From VXNE01 sp965217825 (lineage in GTDB: Bacteria; Pseudomonadota; Gammaproteobacteria; Pseudomonadales; Azotimanducaceae), in assembly GCA_965217825.1 (NCBI GenBank), contig OZ244571.1, positions 4,340,001 to 4,404,000 of the forward strand: a DNA stretch of 64,000 nucleotides, given 5' to 3'. A program made the translations under genes and the position numbers. Positions 1 to 8,188 of this stretch are shown one piece after another. The first letter of the stretch is position 1, and each line of letters begins with the position of its first letter. Below the pieces are notes generated by a model that was given only the letters and a program-made list of their open reading frames with translations, did no database searches and was not told the DNA's origin.

Positions 1-1107
1 CTGGTCCTCAATGCGTTCTTGCGCGGCATGCAGGTGGCCATGGCCGAGATGGCCATAGACAACCTCAACGGCCACATCAAGGTGCTTGCGCCCGGCTACC
101 TGGACGATCCGGGCATCAAGAAGAGCTTCGAATTCGAACCACCGGACCGTCCTGAACTGGCCGCCGACGGCATCGAGGGCTGGGCGCCTCGGGTGCGCGT
201 GCCCGCGGTGATCATGAGCGAGCGGGAAACCAGGGGCGTGCAGTTCGTCGGCGTCGTTCCGGGCAGCGAAGACATTTCCTTCCTCGGTGACGTAACACTC
301 GACGGGGAGAATCTCCGAGGCCCCGAAGACCGGCGCATACTCCTCGGCCGCGCCTTGGCCGAACAGTTGGAAACCGGGGTCGGGCGGCGCATCGTGCTTA
401 TCACCCAAGGCGTCGACGGCAGCAACAGGGAATCCGGATACCGCATCGCGGGAGTCTACGATGCCGTCGGCACGGGACTCGAAAAAGCTTTCGTGTTCAC
501 CGGCCTCAACAGCGTCCAGGAACTGCTCTCCGTCGCCGCCGTGACCGAGTTATCCGTGCGGTTGACGGAAGAAAGCCAAAGCCCATCTGTATTGCGCAGC
601 CTGACGAGCGCCTTCGGCGATTTGGATGTCATGACGTGGAAGGAGCTCGAGCCGCAAGCGGCGATGATGTTCGAGGTCGCCGACATGGCCGTATTCATCT
701 GGTTCCTCATCGTGATGGGTGCGCTCACTTTCGGGCTCGTCAACACGTTGGTCACCGCGGTGATGGAGCGGGTTCGGGAGCTGGGCATGCTCCGGGCCCT
801 CGGCATGCGGCGCGGCACCGTCATCGCACAGGTGGTGATCGAGTCCATGCTCACCATGGTGATCGGCATCGCGGTGGGCGTCGTACTGGGACTCCTGGGC
901 TATCTTTGGCTCGCCGACGGCATCGACCTCTCGGCGTTCGCCGAAGGCATGGAAATGACCGGCATCAAGCCAGAACTGGTCCCCAAGCTGTGGCCGCGGG
1001 ATGTCTACCTGGTGGCAGGCTTGAGCCTGGTGCTCGGTTTTCTCGCCAGCATCTATCCAGCGCGGCGCGCGGTGAAGATCCAGCCGCTGGATGCAATGCG
1101 GCGGTAG
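1..1107 (+). CDS. ABC transporter permease, FtsX/LolC/MacB type (5' end outside window)
   Basis: The reading frame is open from the first base, so the N-terminal membrane segment lies outside the window. What remains is a large periplasmic domain (about 215 residues) followed by three hydrophobic helices in the last 140 residues. The motif VRELGMLRALGMRRG just after the first of these helices is the classic FtsX-permease coupling region. Such permeases pair with a LolD/MacB-type ATPase to move lipids or lipoproteins, or to drive envelope machinery. A fitting ATPase lies 6.4 kb downstream on the same strand (7478-8188), beyond an IS island, so the two probably once formed one operon (inference). 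The family is secure; the substrate is unknown. Confidence 0.88.
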   Translation: MVLNAFLRGMQVAMAEMAIDNLNGHIKVLAPGYLDDPGIKKSFEFEPPDRPELAADGIEGWAPRVRVPAVIMSERETRGVQFVGVVPGSEDISFLGDVTLDGENLRGPEDRRILLGRALAEQLETGVGRRIVLITQGVDGSNRESGYRIAGVYDAVGTGLEKAFVFTGLNSVQELLSVAAVTELSVRLTEESQSPSVLRSLTSAFGDLDVMTWKELEPQAAMMFEVADMAVFIWFLIVMGALTFGLVNTLVTAVMERVRELGMLRALGMRRGTVIAQVVIESMLTMVIGIAVGVVLGLLGYLWLADGIDLSAFAEGMEMTGIKPELVPKLWPRDVYLVAGLSLVLGFLASIYPARRAVKIQPLDAMRR

Positions 1108-1108
1108 C

Positions 1109-1134
1109 AGTGCCCCACAGCCGGCACCTTCGGC
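1109..1134 (+). repeat. Dispersed palindromic repeat, copy A (core only)
   Basis: This 26-bp core starts AGTGCCCCACAGCCG and ends in CCTTCGGC. It recurs with one to three mismatches at 11059-11084 (minus), 14567-14592 (minus) and 20401-20426 (plus). Here only the core and a few following bases are present, 2 bp after the permease stop codon. Confidence 0.75.
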
Positions 1135-1579
1135 TCCGCCGACGGCAAGATCGAGAGGATGTCGGGCGCGCGGGCGGTCGAAAGGTCGAAAGAGCGCTTG
1201 TCCGATCACCATTCGGACCTAACATTCTGATTCCGAGTTAGAATTCTTTGCCATGAAAAACGCAGTTACCACGGTAGTGCCCACGCACGAGCAGAGCGCT
1301 CCCCAAAGATCTCGGCGACCTGATGCCTCCACATGGGAGATCACGCAAGAACGGCGTCCTGGCACACCCGCAAACCTTCGGGTCCGACGATCAGAAATTT
1401 CTCGAGCACCGCCGAACATTGTCAACTGCGTTCCGCTCGTGTAGCAGGACTCGTTTCGTGCGATAGATGGCCGGACCTGAGATCCTGAAGAGTGAGAGTC
1501 CAGAAAGAAGGCGGGCGTGAACAAAGGAAATATGGAACGTCTCATGGGCATCGTCGAGGAGATAGGCGACTATGACTCG
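1135..1579. other. Gene-free stretch
   Basis: Short open frames exist (for example one starting ATG at 1253), but none has a convincing ribosome binding site, codon bias or recognisable product. I see no RNA gene. The stretch runs up to the left direct repeat of the IS island at 1580. Confidence 0.5.
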
Positions 1580-1600
1580 AGTGTAGGGTCTTGGGTGACG

Positions 1601-1645
1601 GTAGCACATAATTTGTCCGCTTTTGTAGCACGTAAGTTGTCCGCT
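1601..1645 (+). repeat. Tandem 21-bp near-repeats at an IS end
   Basis: Two copies of a 21-bp motif (starting GTAGCAC, ending TTGTCCGCT) lie at 1601-1621 and 1625-1645 and match at 19 of 21 positions. Repeated sites like this at an element tip usually bind transposase. The last nine bases of the second copy are also the left target duplication of the DruA-ISAs1 insertion. Confidence 0.7.
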
Positions 1646-1742
1646 CAGGGCGGATTTGTCCTCCCCGGGTAACCCGAGCGGAAAGAACGGCTTACGTCGA
1701 ATGCTGGACATCCGCGCCGAACCGGTGTAGAAATGCCTGTGT

Positions 1743-3664
1743 TTGATCGGTGGACGGGGCGGCGTGGAGCTGCGCGAGATGGCCGTCGAGCCTGCGGCGG
1801 CCGGGGAAGAGGAGGTTCGCTACCGGCGCCTGATGGCGGCGCACCACTTCCTGGGCGCGCTGCCCAAGATCGGCGAGACGCTGTGGTACGTCGCGCATTG
1901 GCGCGGCGAGTGGCTGGCGCTGCTCGGCTTCTCGGCGCCGGCGCTGAAGTGCGGCGCGCGGGACCGCTGGATCGGCTGGGACTTCCGCACCCAGTACGAC
2001 CGGCTGCACCTGGTCGCGAACAACAGCCGGTTCCTGATCCTGCCGGGCTCGCGCGTGCCCAACCTGGGCTCGCGGGCGCTGGCGCTGTGCGCACGGCGCC
2101 TGGCGGCGGACTGGCCGGAACGCTTCGGCCATCCGCTGCTGCTGCTGGAGACGTTCGTCGACCCGGCGCGGCACCGCGGCACGGTGTACCGCGCCGCGAA
2201 CTGGACCTGCGTCGGCCGCACGCGCGGCTTCCGGCGCGTGCGCGGCGGCTACGGCACCGCGCCGGGCGGCCCCAAGCTGGTGTTCGTCCGCCCCCTGGTT
2301 CCCGACGCGCGGGCGCGCTTGACGCGGCCCGCGCTCGATCCCGCCGACCGCCACGGAGGCCCCAAGGCCATGATCTCCGCCGACACCATGCGTTCCCTGC
2401 CCGACTGCTTCCTCGACATCGACGACCCGCGCCGCCGCCAGGGCCGCCGCCATCCGCTGCCGGTCGTGCTCGCCATCGCGGCCGGTGCCACGCTGTGCGG
2501 CGCGCGCGGCTACAAGGCCATGGCCGAGTGGGCCGCCGACCTGTCGCCGCGCGCCCGCGAGCGGTTCCGCTGCCGGCGCCGCGGCGGTCGCCACGAGGTG
2601 CCCAGCGAGTTCGTCATCCGCGACGTCCTGGTGCGCGTCGAGCCCGCCCAGCTCGACCGCGCCCTGCAGCGCTTCCACGCCGCCCGCGGCGACGACGGCG
2701 AGGCCGTCGCCATCGACGGCAAGACGATGCGCAACGCCATCTACCGGGACGAGCCCGAGGCCGACGCCCCCGAGCCGGCTCGCGCCGCCGAACCCGGGAC
2801 CGACGCCGACGCCGCCGAGCCCGCCGCCGGCAAGATCGGCGAGGGCGAGTGCCAGGTGCACATCCTGGGCGCCGTCGGCCAGCGCGGCGGCATCACCCAC
2901 ACCCAAAAAAAGTCGGCCGCCTGCCCGTCGGCGCCGACGACGAGACCAAGCGCACCAACGAGATCGGCACCGTCCTCCCCCTGCTCGAGGGCCTCCGGCT
3001 CGACTTCGCCGGCCGCACCTTCACCGCCGACGCCCTGCTCACCCAGCGCAAGCTCGCCGACTTCCTCCGCCGCCGCGGCGCCCACTTCGTGTTCACCGCC
3101 AAGGACAACCAGCCGACCCTCCTCGACGACCTCCGGGTGTTCTTCGCCGACCGCGCCGAGCCCGACTTCCGCGAGCCCCCCGTCCTCGAGCACGGCCGCG
3201 TCGAAAGCCGCGCCATCTGGACCACCACCCGCCTCAACGGCTACCTGAACTTCCCCCACGTCGGCCAGGCCTTCCTCGTCGAGCGCACCGCCACCGCAAA
3301 GAAGTCCGGCAAGACCTCCGTCGAACACGCCCTCGGCATCACCAGCCACGCCCCGGACAGCGCCGACGCCAGACGCCTCCTCGAACTGAACCGCGGCCAC
3401 TGGAAGGTCGAGTCCGTCCACAACATCCTCGACAACACCTTCGACGAGGACCGCCTGCGCATCCGCACCGGCCACGGCCCCGAGAACACCACCCGCCTGC
3501 GCCGCTTCGCCATCGGCGTCATCCGCGCCCACGGCAACCCCTGCGTCGCCGCCGCCACCCGTCGCCTGAACCGCAACCCGCGGCTCGTCTTCGACTACCT
3601 CCGGATGACGAAAAACTCCCTCGGACACCGCGCCAACGCGCCCCCGGGGCTTAGAACAAATTAG
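1743..3664 (+). CDS. DruA (DUF4338)-ISAs1 fused transposase, with one -1 frameshift
   Basis: The first part, read in the frame of 1743 (starts possible at TTG 1743, GTG 1764 or ATG 1779), holds a DUF4338/DruA domain. Its hallmarks are ARDRWIGWDF, LVANNSRFLILPG, FGHPLLLLETFVDP and YRAANWTCVG, over roughly residues 15-200. An ISAs1 transposase follows: the associated N-terminal helix bundle near ALCGARGYKAMAEWA-like sequence, then AIDGKTMRNAI with the first catalytic Asp. The frame then changes at an A7 run (2905-2911), and the second part continues at once with the family sequence KKVGRLPVG, FVFTAKDNQP and the C-terminal LNRGHWKVESVHNI motif with the catalytic Glu. Joined, the protein is about 640 residues. 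DUF4338 is the DruA protein of Druantia anti-phage systems. The fusion to a transposase suggests a DNA-handling role in transposition (inference). Confidence 0.8.
2906..2912 (+). promoter_or_regulatory. A_AAA_AAG slippery heptamer (candidate programmed -1 frameshift)
   Basis: In the upstream frame the codons are CAA AAA AAG, so the heptamer A AAA AAG sits in exactly the phase needed for tandem -1 slippage, as in bacterial dnaX and IS3/IS911 elements. Slippage gives TQKKVGRLPV, the normal ISAs1 sequence. A perfect 12-bp palindrome (GTCGGCGCCGAC, 2927-2938) starts 14 bp downstream, and GTCGGC at 2912-2917 can also pair with 2933-2938. A simple one-base deletion or a homopolymer read error would look the same. 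Confidence 0.55.
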
Positions 3665-3670
3665 CCGTGG

Positions 3671-3930
3671 TTGTCCGCTTTGGATGAACCGGCGCTTCGG
3701 CGTCGCGGCGCGGGAGGCGGGCACCGCGTTCGTGCCATTGCGAGACGTCGAACTGGACGACATCCTTTGCCTGAAGGAGGAGCGCACGGTGGCGCGGGAC
3801 AACTGCGTGGGCTACCGGGGCCGGCAGCTGCAACTGCCAGGCACGGACGGTACTACGTGAAGCGTCGGGTGCGGGTGCACGAGCACGCGGACGGCACGCT
3901 GTCTGTTCCGCGACAATCAAGATCAGAACG
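3671..3930 (+). pseudogene. C-terminal fragment of an rve-type integrase/transposase
   Basis: The fragment begins WMNRRFGVAAREAG and continues through a 'LDDILCLKEERTVARDNCV' stretch. After a frame change it ends in YYVKRRVRVHEHADGTLSVF, the C-terminal pattern of IS481-like integrase transposases. The catalytic core is missing. Without the DruA-ISAs1 insertion it would join directly to the tandem repeats at 1601-1645, so it is a deletion derivative made of one element end plus the C-terminus. Confidence 0.65.
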
Positions 3931-4018
3931 CGCAATAACTCACCCAAAACGCTCCCATGGCGTAGTGCGCTGCCTCATCTGAAATGCTCCCCAACGGATT
4001 GGCTCGAGGAGCACGGGA

Positions 4019-4430
4019 ATGAGCAAGATGAGCACGACGGCGCGCGACGAACTGGTGGGCGCGCTGGCACGAAGGTACGCGGTTGGCACCCGAGCGGAGA
4101 AGACCCGGATTCTGGACGAGTTCGAGGCCGTCACGGGCTTCCACCGCAAGCACGCAATGCGCGTTCTGCGCTCGTGCGCCACCCGGCGGCGGGCGGAAGG
4201 AAAGGCCGGCCGGCGCATATCTACGACGACGCGGTCCGCGACGCGCTGGTGGTTCTCTGGGAGGCGGCGGACCGGATCTGCGGCAAGCGCCTGAAAGCGC
4301 TGATGCCGACACTGGTGGAGGCGATGGAGCACACGGCCATCTAAGGCTCGCGCCGGAGACCCGCGCCGGACTGCTGGCCATGAGCGCGGCGACCATCGAC
4401 CGGTCGCTACGCAAGGTCAAGCTGGCCGCG
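4019..4430 (+). pseudogene. N-terminal fragment of an rve-type integrase/transposase
   Basis: It starts with ATG at 4019. The helix-turn-helix-like N-terminus (ARRYAVGTRAEKTRILDEF, then VTGFHRKHAMRVLR) is typical of integrase-type IS transposases. Two frameshifts follow. The next pieces, IYDDAVRDALVVLWEAADR and HGHLRLAPETRAGLLAMSA, keep the family order but lie in other frames. Near 4420 the similarity ends and a DruA domain begins, so this gene was interrupted or recombined with the next element. It is not functional. Confidence 0.65.
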
Positions 4431-5527
4431 CGGGACAAGTGGATCGGCTGGACGGCGGAGCAGCGGTCGCGGCGGCTGCATTTGATCGCGAACAACGTTC
4501 GATTCGTGATTTTGCCGGGCTGTTCGGAGCCGAACCTGGCGTCGCGGGTGTTGGGCCGAAGCCTACGGCGGCTGTCGGAGGACATGCGCGGGGCGCACGG
4601 GCATCCGGTGCTGCTGGCGGAGACGTTCGTGGATCCGGCGCTGTTCGCGGGGACCAGCTACCCGGCGACCAACTCGGAGGCGGTGGGGGTGTCGAAGGGC
4701 TACGAGCGGGTATCGGGCGGGGGCTACCGGGAGCACGGCCAGCCGAAGACGATCCTGGTCCGGGAGCTGTCGCGGGACGCCCGCGCGCTGCTGCGCGGTC
4801 GGGCGGACGATCCGGCGTGGGGCTGCGCGTCGCCGGCGCCGCCGCCGGAGGCGTTCGAGCCGGTTCGGCTGCGCAGCCTGTACGACCATCTACGGGGGGT
4901 GCCGGACTTCCGGGCGCGCCGCGGACGGCGCCATGCACACGCAGACCGAGACCGCGCGCCTGATCGTCGGCGAGGGCGCCGACTACCTGCTGACCGCCAA
5001 GGACAACCAGACGGAGATGCTCGACGACATCCGAGCGAATCGACTGGGCGCGCGCCGCCGCCGGCGAGTGCGAGACCGTCGACCGGGAGCACGGGCGCAT
5101 CGACATCCCCCGCTGCCGCGTCGTCGAACTCGACGAAACCTTCGACGGCTACGCGCGGCTGCCCGGACGCCGCCAGGCGTTCCGCATCGAGCGCGAGCGG
5201 CGCTTGCCCGACAAGACCACGACGGAAACCGCGCACGGCTTGACGTCGCTGCCGCCGGAGCGGGCCGGCGCCGCCGAGATCCTCGACCTCGCCCGGCGCC
5301 ACTGGGAGATCGAGAACCGCTTGCATCATGTCCGCGACGTCTCCTACGACGAGGACCGGCGCCGCAACCACGTCAAGAGCCTGCCGCGCAATCTCGCCTG
5401 TCTGCGCAACGCCGCCATCTCCATCGTGCGTCTGCGCGGACAATTCGACTATCTGCCCCAGGCCCATCACCACTACGCCGCCCGCCAACAGGACGCTATC
5501 CGCGAAGTCACCCGCGCCGACTTCTGA
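4427..5527 (+). pseudogene. Decayed second DruA-ISAs1 transposase
   Basis: A DruA/DUF4338 domain is recognisable from LAARDKWIGWTAEQ through LIANNVRFVILPG and GHPVLLAETFVDPALF to about 4790. The ISAs1 helper domain starts (RSLYDHLRGVPDFRARRGRR), but about 200 codons with the first catalytic residues are deleted. The sequence resumes with HTQTETARLIVGEGADYLL and TAKDNQTEMLDDI. After another shift the C-terminus (RRHWEIENRLHHVRDVSYDE) is readable to the stop at 5527. It differs clearly from the copy at 1646-3670, so it is a separate family member and not a recent duplicate. Confidence 0.7.
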
Positions 5528-5704
5528 CCGACGCCGCCCGCCATCGCCCCCGGGCGACGCCTCCGGCTTGTCTTCGACCCCCGCCGGGGCATCCCCGCAG
5601 TCGAAATCGCCCTCGCCAAGGCTGCGCGGACCGTCTCATTCGGCTCCGGCGACAGCCCATGCCGCAAAACCGATGCAGCGCAGCGACCTCGGAAAGGCCC
5701 TGGT

Positions 5705-5719
5705 AGTGTAGGGTCTTGG
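5705..5719 (+). repeat. Right copy of the 15-bp direct repeat
   Basis: AGTGTAGGGTCTTGG, identical to 1580-1594. It marks the right edge of the IS island. The 160 bp before it contain only degraded transposon sequence. Confidence 0.7.
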
Positions 5720-5808
5720 ATTGACACGGTGGCTAGGTCTGGGCGAGTATTGGTTTAGGTTCCGCGATACTCGCGGGCCTCAACGCATTAGAGGAAACAA
5801 ATCATGAA

Positions 5809-5878
5809 AGCATGCAAATTGACCGCATTCGCGCTCAATTTGCATGTCAACAGCATGCAAATTGACCGCATTCGCGCT
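5809..5878 (+). repeat. 27-bp direct repeat with internal hairpin over a signal-peptide start
   Basis: A perfect 27-bp repeat lies at 5809-5835 and 5852-5878. Between them, CAATTTGCATG (5836-5846) is the reverse complement of CATGCAAATTG in both copies, so an 11-bp stem with a 7-nt loop (5847-5853) can form with the second copy. The arrangement is the signature of a template-switch or quasi-palindrome duplication that inserted 43 bp into the start of the gene below. Confidence 0.85.
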
Positions 5879-6296
5879 GGCGTTTGGACTGTCCGGGGTT
5901 GTAGCCCTCCCAAGCGGGAGCGATGTTGCTTGGGGGGATGATGTGCCGGTCATCACGGTCACCGCGAAAAAGGAAACGGGTCTGACGCCTGATAAGTGCC
6001 GGGAGATGGGGTACGATTCAATCGAGGAATGCATATACCGGAATGGCGGTTATTCAGCGGCAAACCCTCTGCTGGTCGACGCGGGTGCCGCCCTATCTGA
6101 AGCGGCTCAGAGAAATTGCAGAAGGGCTGTGAGGGCTGTGAAGCAATCTTGGCCTCGCGCTGCGGCGGCAGCTATGGGTGGCGCCACGGCTATACTGGCT
6201 TGTGCTGAGCTTCCGGCACCGCATTCAACCGCTTGCAAGGTAGCCCTCGCGGGTGCGGTGGCAGCTTGTGCGACCGTTGGAGGTTTGATGGACTGA
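5844..6296 (+). CDS. Small exported protein of unknown function
   Basis: The product is about 150 residues. It has a signal peptide (hydrophobic core LTAFALAFGLSGVVAL), a short VPVITVTAKKE segment, and two later hydrophobic Ala-rich stretches near the C-terminus, with paired cysteines in CREMGYDSIEEC. I do not recognise the family. The original start was probably ATG 5804, which has a good site (GAGGAAA, 5791-5797) and reads MKACKLTAF. A 43-bp insertion puts that start out of frame (stop at 5939-5941). The frame is now entered at ATG 5844, created inside the insertion and lacking a ribosome binding site. Expression is therefore doubtful. The next gene overlaps its stop codon. Confidence 0.6.
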   Translation: MSTACKLTAFALAFGLSGVVALPSGSDVAWGDDVPVITVTAKKETGLTPDKCREMGYDSIEECIYRNGGYSAANPLLVDAGAALSEAAQRNCRRAVRAVKQSWPRAAAAAMGGATAILACAELPAPHSTACKVALAGAVAACATVGGLMD

Positions 6297-6508
6297 TGAG
6301 TGCAAGAGATATCGTGATGTCCGTCTGGACGGAGCCGAAACCCCGCACCACGGTACTGTGGGGTCTTGGTATTGCCCTGTTGCTCCTGGTCGTGAGCGCC
6401 GGGGAGTTGCACGTGTTGGCTGGTTTCTTCGCTTTACTGACGTTGTTGCTGGTTTTTGTCCGGCAGACGTTTGTGGCGTTACGGCGTCAGCGTAGACACA
6501 CGGCTTGA
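6296..6508 (+). CDS. Small membrane protein, about 70 residues
   Basis: The start overlaps the previous stop (TGATG), a sign of translational coupling. After a short soluble start the protein has two hydrophobic helices (WGLGIALLLLVVSAG and LAGFFALLTLLLVFV) and a basic tail (RRQRRHT), so it should sit in the inner membrane with the tail inside. No family is recognised. It is followed 12 bp later by a strong terminator and so closes a two-gene unit. Confidence 0.6.
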   Translation: MSARDIVMSVWTEPKPRTTVLWGLGIALLLLVVSAGELHVLAGFFALLTLLLVFVRQTFVALRRQRRHTA

Positions 6509-6519
6509 CCATTGCATCG

Positions 6520-6559
6520 GAAGCCCGCGATCCTGCGATGGGTCGCGGGCTTCTTTTTT
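6520..6559 (+). terminator. Rho-independent terminator
   Basis: GAAGCCCGCGA (6520-6530) pairs perfectly with TCGCGGGCTTC (6543-6553) around a 12-nt loop, followed by six T residues (6554-6559). It ends the two small genes upstream. Confidence 0.92.
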
Positions 6560-6583
6560 AGGTACGGTGGTGAAGGTGAACGA

Positions 6584-6778
6584 ATGGAAGCACAGCGCCT
6601 GCTGGAAGTGGCGGACGACTTTCGAGAAAAAGGCATGAGAGGTGCGGAACGTGGCGATGCCCGGAGAGGCGCTGTACTGAAATATCCTGATGTTCGACCA
6701 TACGCGGAGCGCTGTTATCTGTCAGGCAATGGGCCAGAACTGCGAGAACTTCCATGGAACAAATTTTCAACTTCTTGA
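6584..6778 (+). CDS. Possible small hypothetical protein, 64 residues
   Basis: ATG 6584 follows a weak purine-rich site (GAAGGTGAA). The sequence MEAQRLLEVADDFREKGMRG looks like an amphipathic helix and the rest is basic. No homologue comes to mind. It lies between the terminator and an IS110 remnant and could be chance. Confidence 0.3.
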   Translation: MEAQRLLEVADDFREKGMRGAERGDARRGAVLKYPDVRPYAERCYLSGNGPELRELPWNKFSTS

Positions 6779-6804
6779 TTTTGAAGGAATCGGATAGATT
6801 TTCA

Positions 6805-7268
6805 TTTAACATAATTCCGAGGTCGCCGCTGCGGCCCGACCACCCTTTGGAGGGGGTGCGTTTTCAAGCGGCTTGTTCGGCTGTGTTCGGCTGGCACGAG
6901 CGCCAGGCCGAAGTATCGCGCTTGGCGCAGCAGGTGCTTGATCTGGGCGGTCGCGGCGCTCCGTCTCCATCGCCGCCAAGTCGCGCTCGACGTACTCCTC
7001 GCCGCGGGTGAGCATGGCGTATATCAGCCGAGCCAGTTGATGGGCGGTGGCCCTGACCGCCATGGCGGAGTCCATGCGGGAGAGGCGCCGGCGATGCGCC
7101 GCGCCGATGGCGGTCTTGCTGTTGCGGGCGGTGCTCGCCGCCATGCGCAGCGCCTGCCCGACCCGATTGGGCTGTGTCTTCGGCGGGCCCCCCCAGCCGC
7201 CTGTCGCCGCTGATGCGCGGGCCGGGCGCCAGGCAACGTTCACTCTTGCGCGCGGAGTCGCGGCACAT
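6805..7268 (-). pseudogene. C-terminal remnant of an IS110-family transposase
   Basis: Read on the minus strand, the piece starts near CLAPGPRISG and runs through QPNRVGQALRMAA, GAAHRRRLSRM and ATAHQLARLIYAMLTRGEEY, the C-terminal (Transposase_20) half of IS110 transposases. A frameshift near 6945 separates this from the tail (IKHLLRQARYFGLALVPAE). The N-terminal DEDD domain is absent. It is a different IS110 type from the intact element at 14719-16500. Confidence 0.75.
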
Positions 7269-7477
7269 GCCGCGCCGCCAGCGTCAAAACCCAGATCGCA
7301 GCCCGGGCCAAACTCCTAGACGGGTGCGAGCACACCAGTGCCTGCAAGGCCTCGCGCCCAGCGCAACCGACTTTATACTGGAGGCCGGAAAGCGCGACGC
7401 GCAAGTCACGGGTCCGCTGCGCATCAGCGCAGCGAACCCCCTGCGAAAACTCCTAGCCCACTCAGACAGGAGAGTCC

Positions 7478-8188
7478 ATGTCTGATCTGGTTGTCGACTG
7501 CCACGGGTTGACGCGAATCTACGGCGACGATGCCGTGCCTGTACGCGCGCTCCAGGGCGTGGACTTCAGCGTGACCAAGGGCGAGTGGACCGCGCTGGCG
7601 GGGCCGTCGGGTTCCGGCAAATCAACGCTCCTGCATCTTGTCGGCGGCCTCGACCGACCGACCGATGGCACGGTGGCGGTCGACGGCGAGAAACTGAACG
7701 ACCTGTCGGAGTCGCAGCTTTCCGACCTGCGACTGCGCAAGGTCGGTTTCGTCTTCCAGGCCTTCAACCTGATTCCGGTATTGTCCGCAGTGGAGAATGT
7801 CGAGTTCATCATGCAACTGCAGGGTGTCGGGCCCTCGGAACGCCGCGAACGCGCCCTCTCCGTGCTTGACCACCTGGGCCTCGGCGACATCGGCGACCGG
7901 CGTCCCGGCGAATTGTCGGGCGGACAGCAGCAACGCGTGGCCGTCGCGCGCGCCATCGTGACCGATCCAGTCCTGCTGCTCGCCGACGAGCCGAGCGCGA
8001 ACCTTGACTCCGCAACGACCGAGGAGCTGCTTGCCCTTCTGCGCACTATCAACGAAGAGCGGGGCGTAACCATCGTGACGGCGACCCACGATCCGATCGT
8101 CATGGGCTACGCCAGTCGGCGTGTCCTGCTGCGGGATGGCCGGATCGAAACCGACGAGTTGGTGTCGTCGCCGACCTCGAGCGCTTGA
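7478..8188 (+). CDS. ABC transporter ATP-binding protein, LolD/MacB type
   Basis: The protein has 236 residues, the usual length for this family. It has Walker A GPSGSGKST (42-50), Q-loop in VFQAFNLIP, signature LSGGQQQR (146-153), Walker B LLLADEP (166-172) and the switch His in THDP. It would power an FtsX-type permease such as the one at 1-1107. GGAGAG 8 bp before the ATG is a good ribosome binding site. The next gene starts inside its stop codon. Family certain, cargo unknown. Confidence 0.93.
   Translation: MSDLVVDCHGLTRIYGDDAVPVRALQGVDFSVTKGEWTALAGPSGSGKSTLLHLVGGLDRPTDGTVAVDGEKLNDLSESQLSDLRLRKVGFVFQAFNLIPVLSAVENVEFIMQLQGVGPSERRERALSVLDHLGLGDIGDRRPGELSGGQQQRVAVARAIVTDPVLLLADEPSANLDSATTEELLALLRTINEERGVTIVTATHDPIVMGYASRRVLLRDGRIETDELVSSPTSSA

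Larger units (their letters stand above)
1646..3670 (+). mobile_element. DruA-ISAs1 insertion sequence, 2025 bp, with 9-bp target duplication
   Basis: The element is flanked by the direct repeat TTGTCCGCT (1637-1645 and 3671-3679). Its ends form imperfect inverted repeats: the left tip CAGGGCGGATTTGTCCT pairs with the reverse of the right tip around ATTTGTTCT, followed on both sides by CCCCGGG. ISAs1-family elements are known to duplicate 8-10 bp. The intact duplication points to a young insertion into an older, already reduced integrase-type element. It carries a single fused transposase gene. Confidence 0.8.
1580..5719. mobile_element. Nested IS island bracketed by a 15-bp direct repeat
   Basis: The sequence AGTGTAGGGTCTTGG occurs at 1580-1594 and again, same strand, at 5705-5719. 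Everything between is transposon material: a complete DruA-ISAs1 element, C- and N-terminal pieces of integrase-type transposases, and a decayed second DruA-ISAs1 gene. The repeats could be a target duplication of the oldest element or matching element ends. The island separates the permease at 1-1107 from the ATPase at 7478. Confidence 0.7.

Noticed and set aside
1253..1444. 63-codon frame beginning MKNAVTTVVPTHEQSA
   Set aside because: No ribosome binding site, no codon bias and no homologue I recognise; left as non-coding.
1692..2906. 404-codon open frame on the minus strand opposite the DruA-ISAs1 gene
   Set aside because: It is the shadow of a high-GC gene; its composition is repetitive Ala/Gly/Arg and the plus strand encodes recognisable domains.
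4019..5527. Reading the second transposon stretch as one intact gene
   Set aside because: Several frame changes and a deletion of about 200 codons are needed to connect the pieces, so it is a pseudogene pair.
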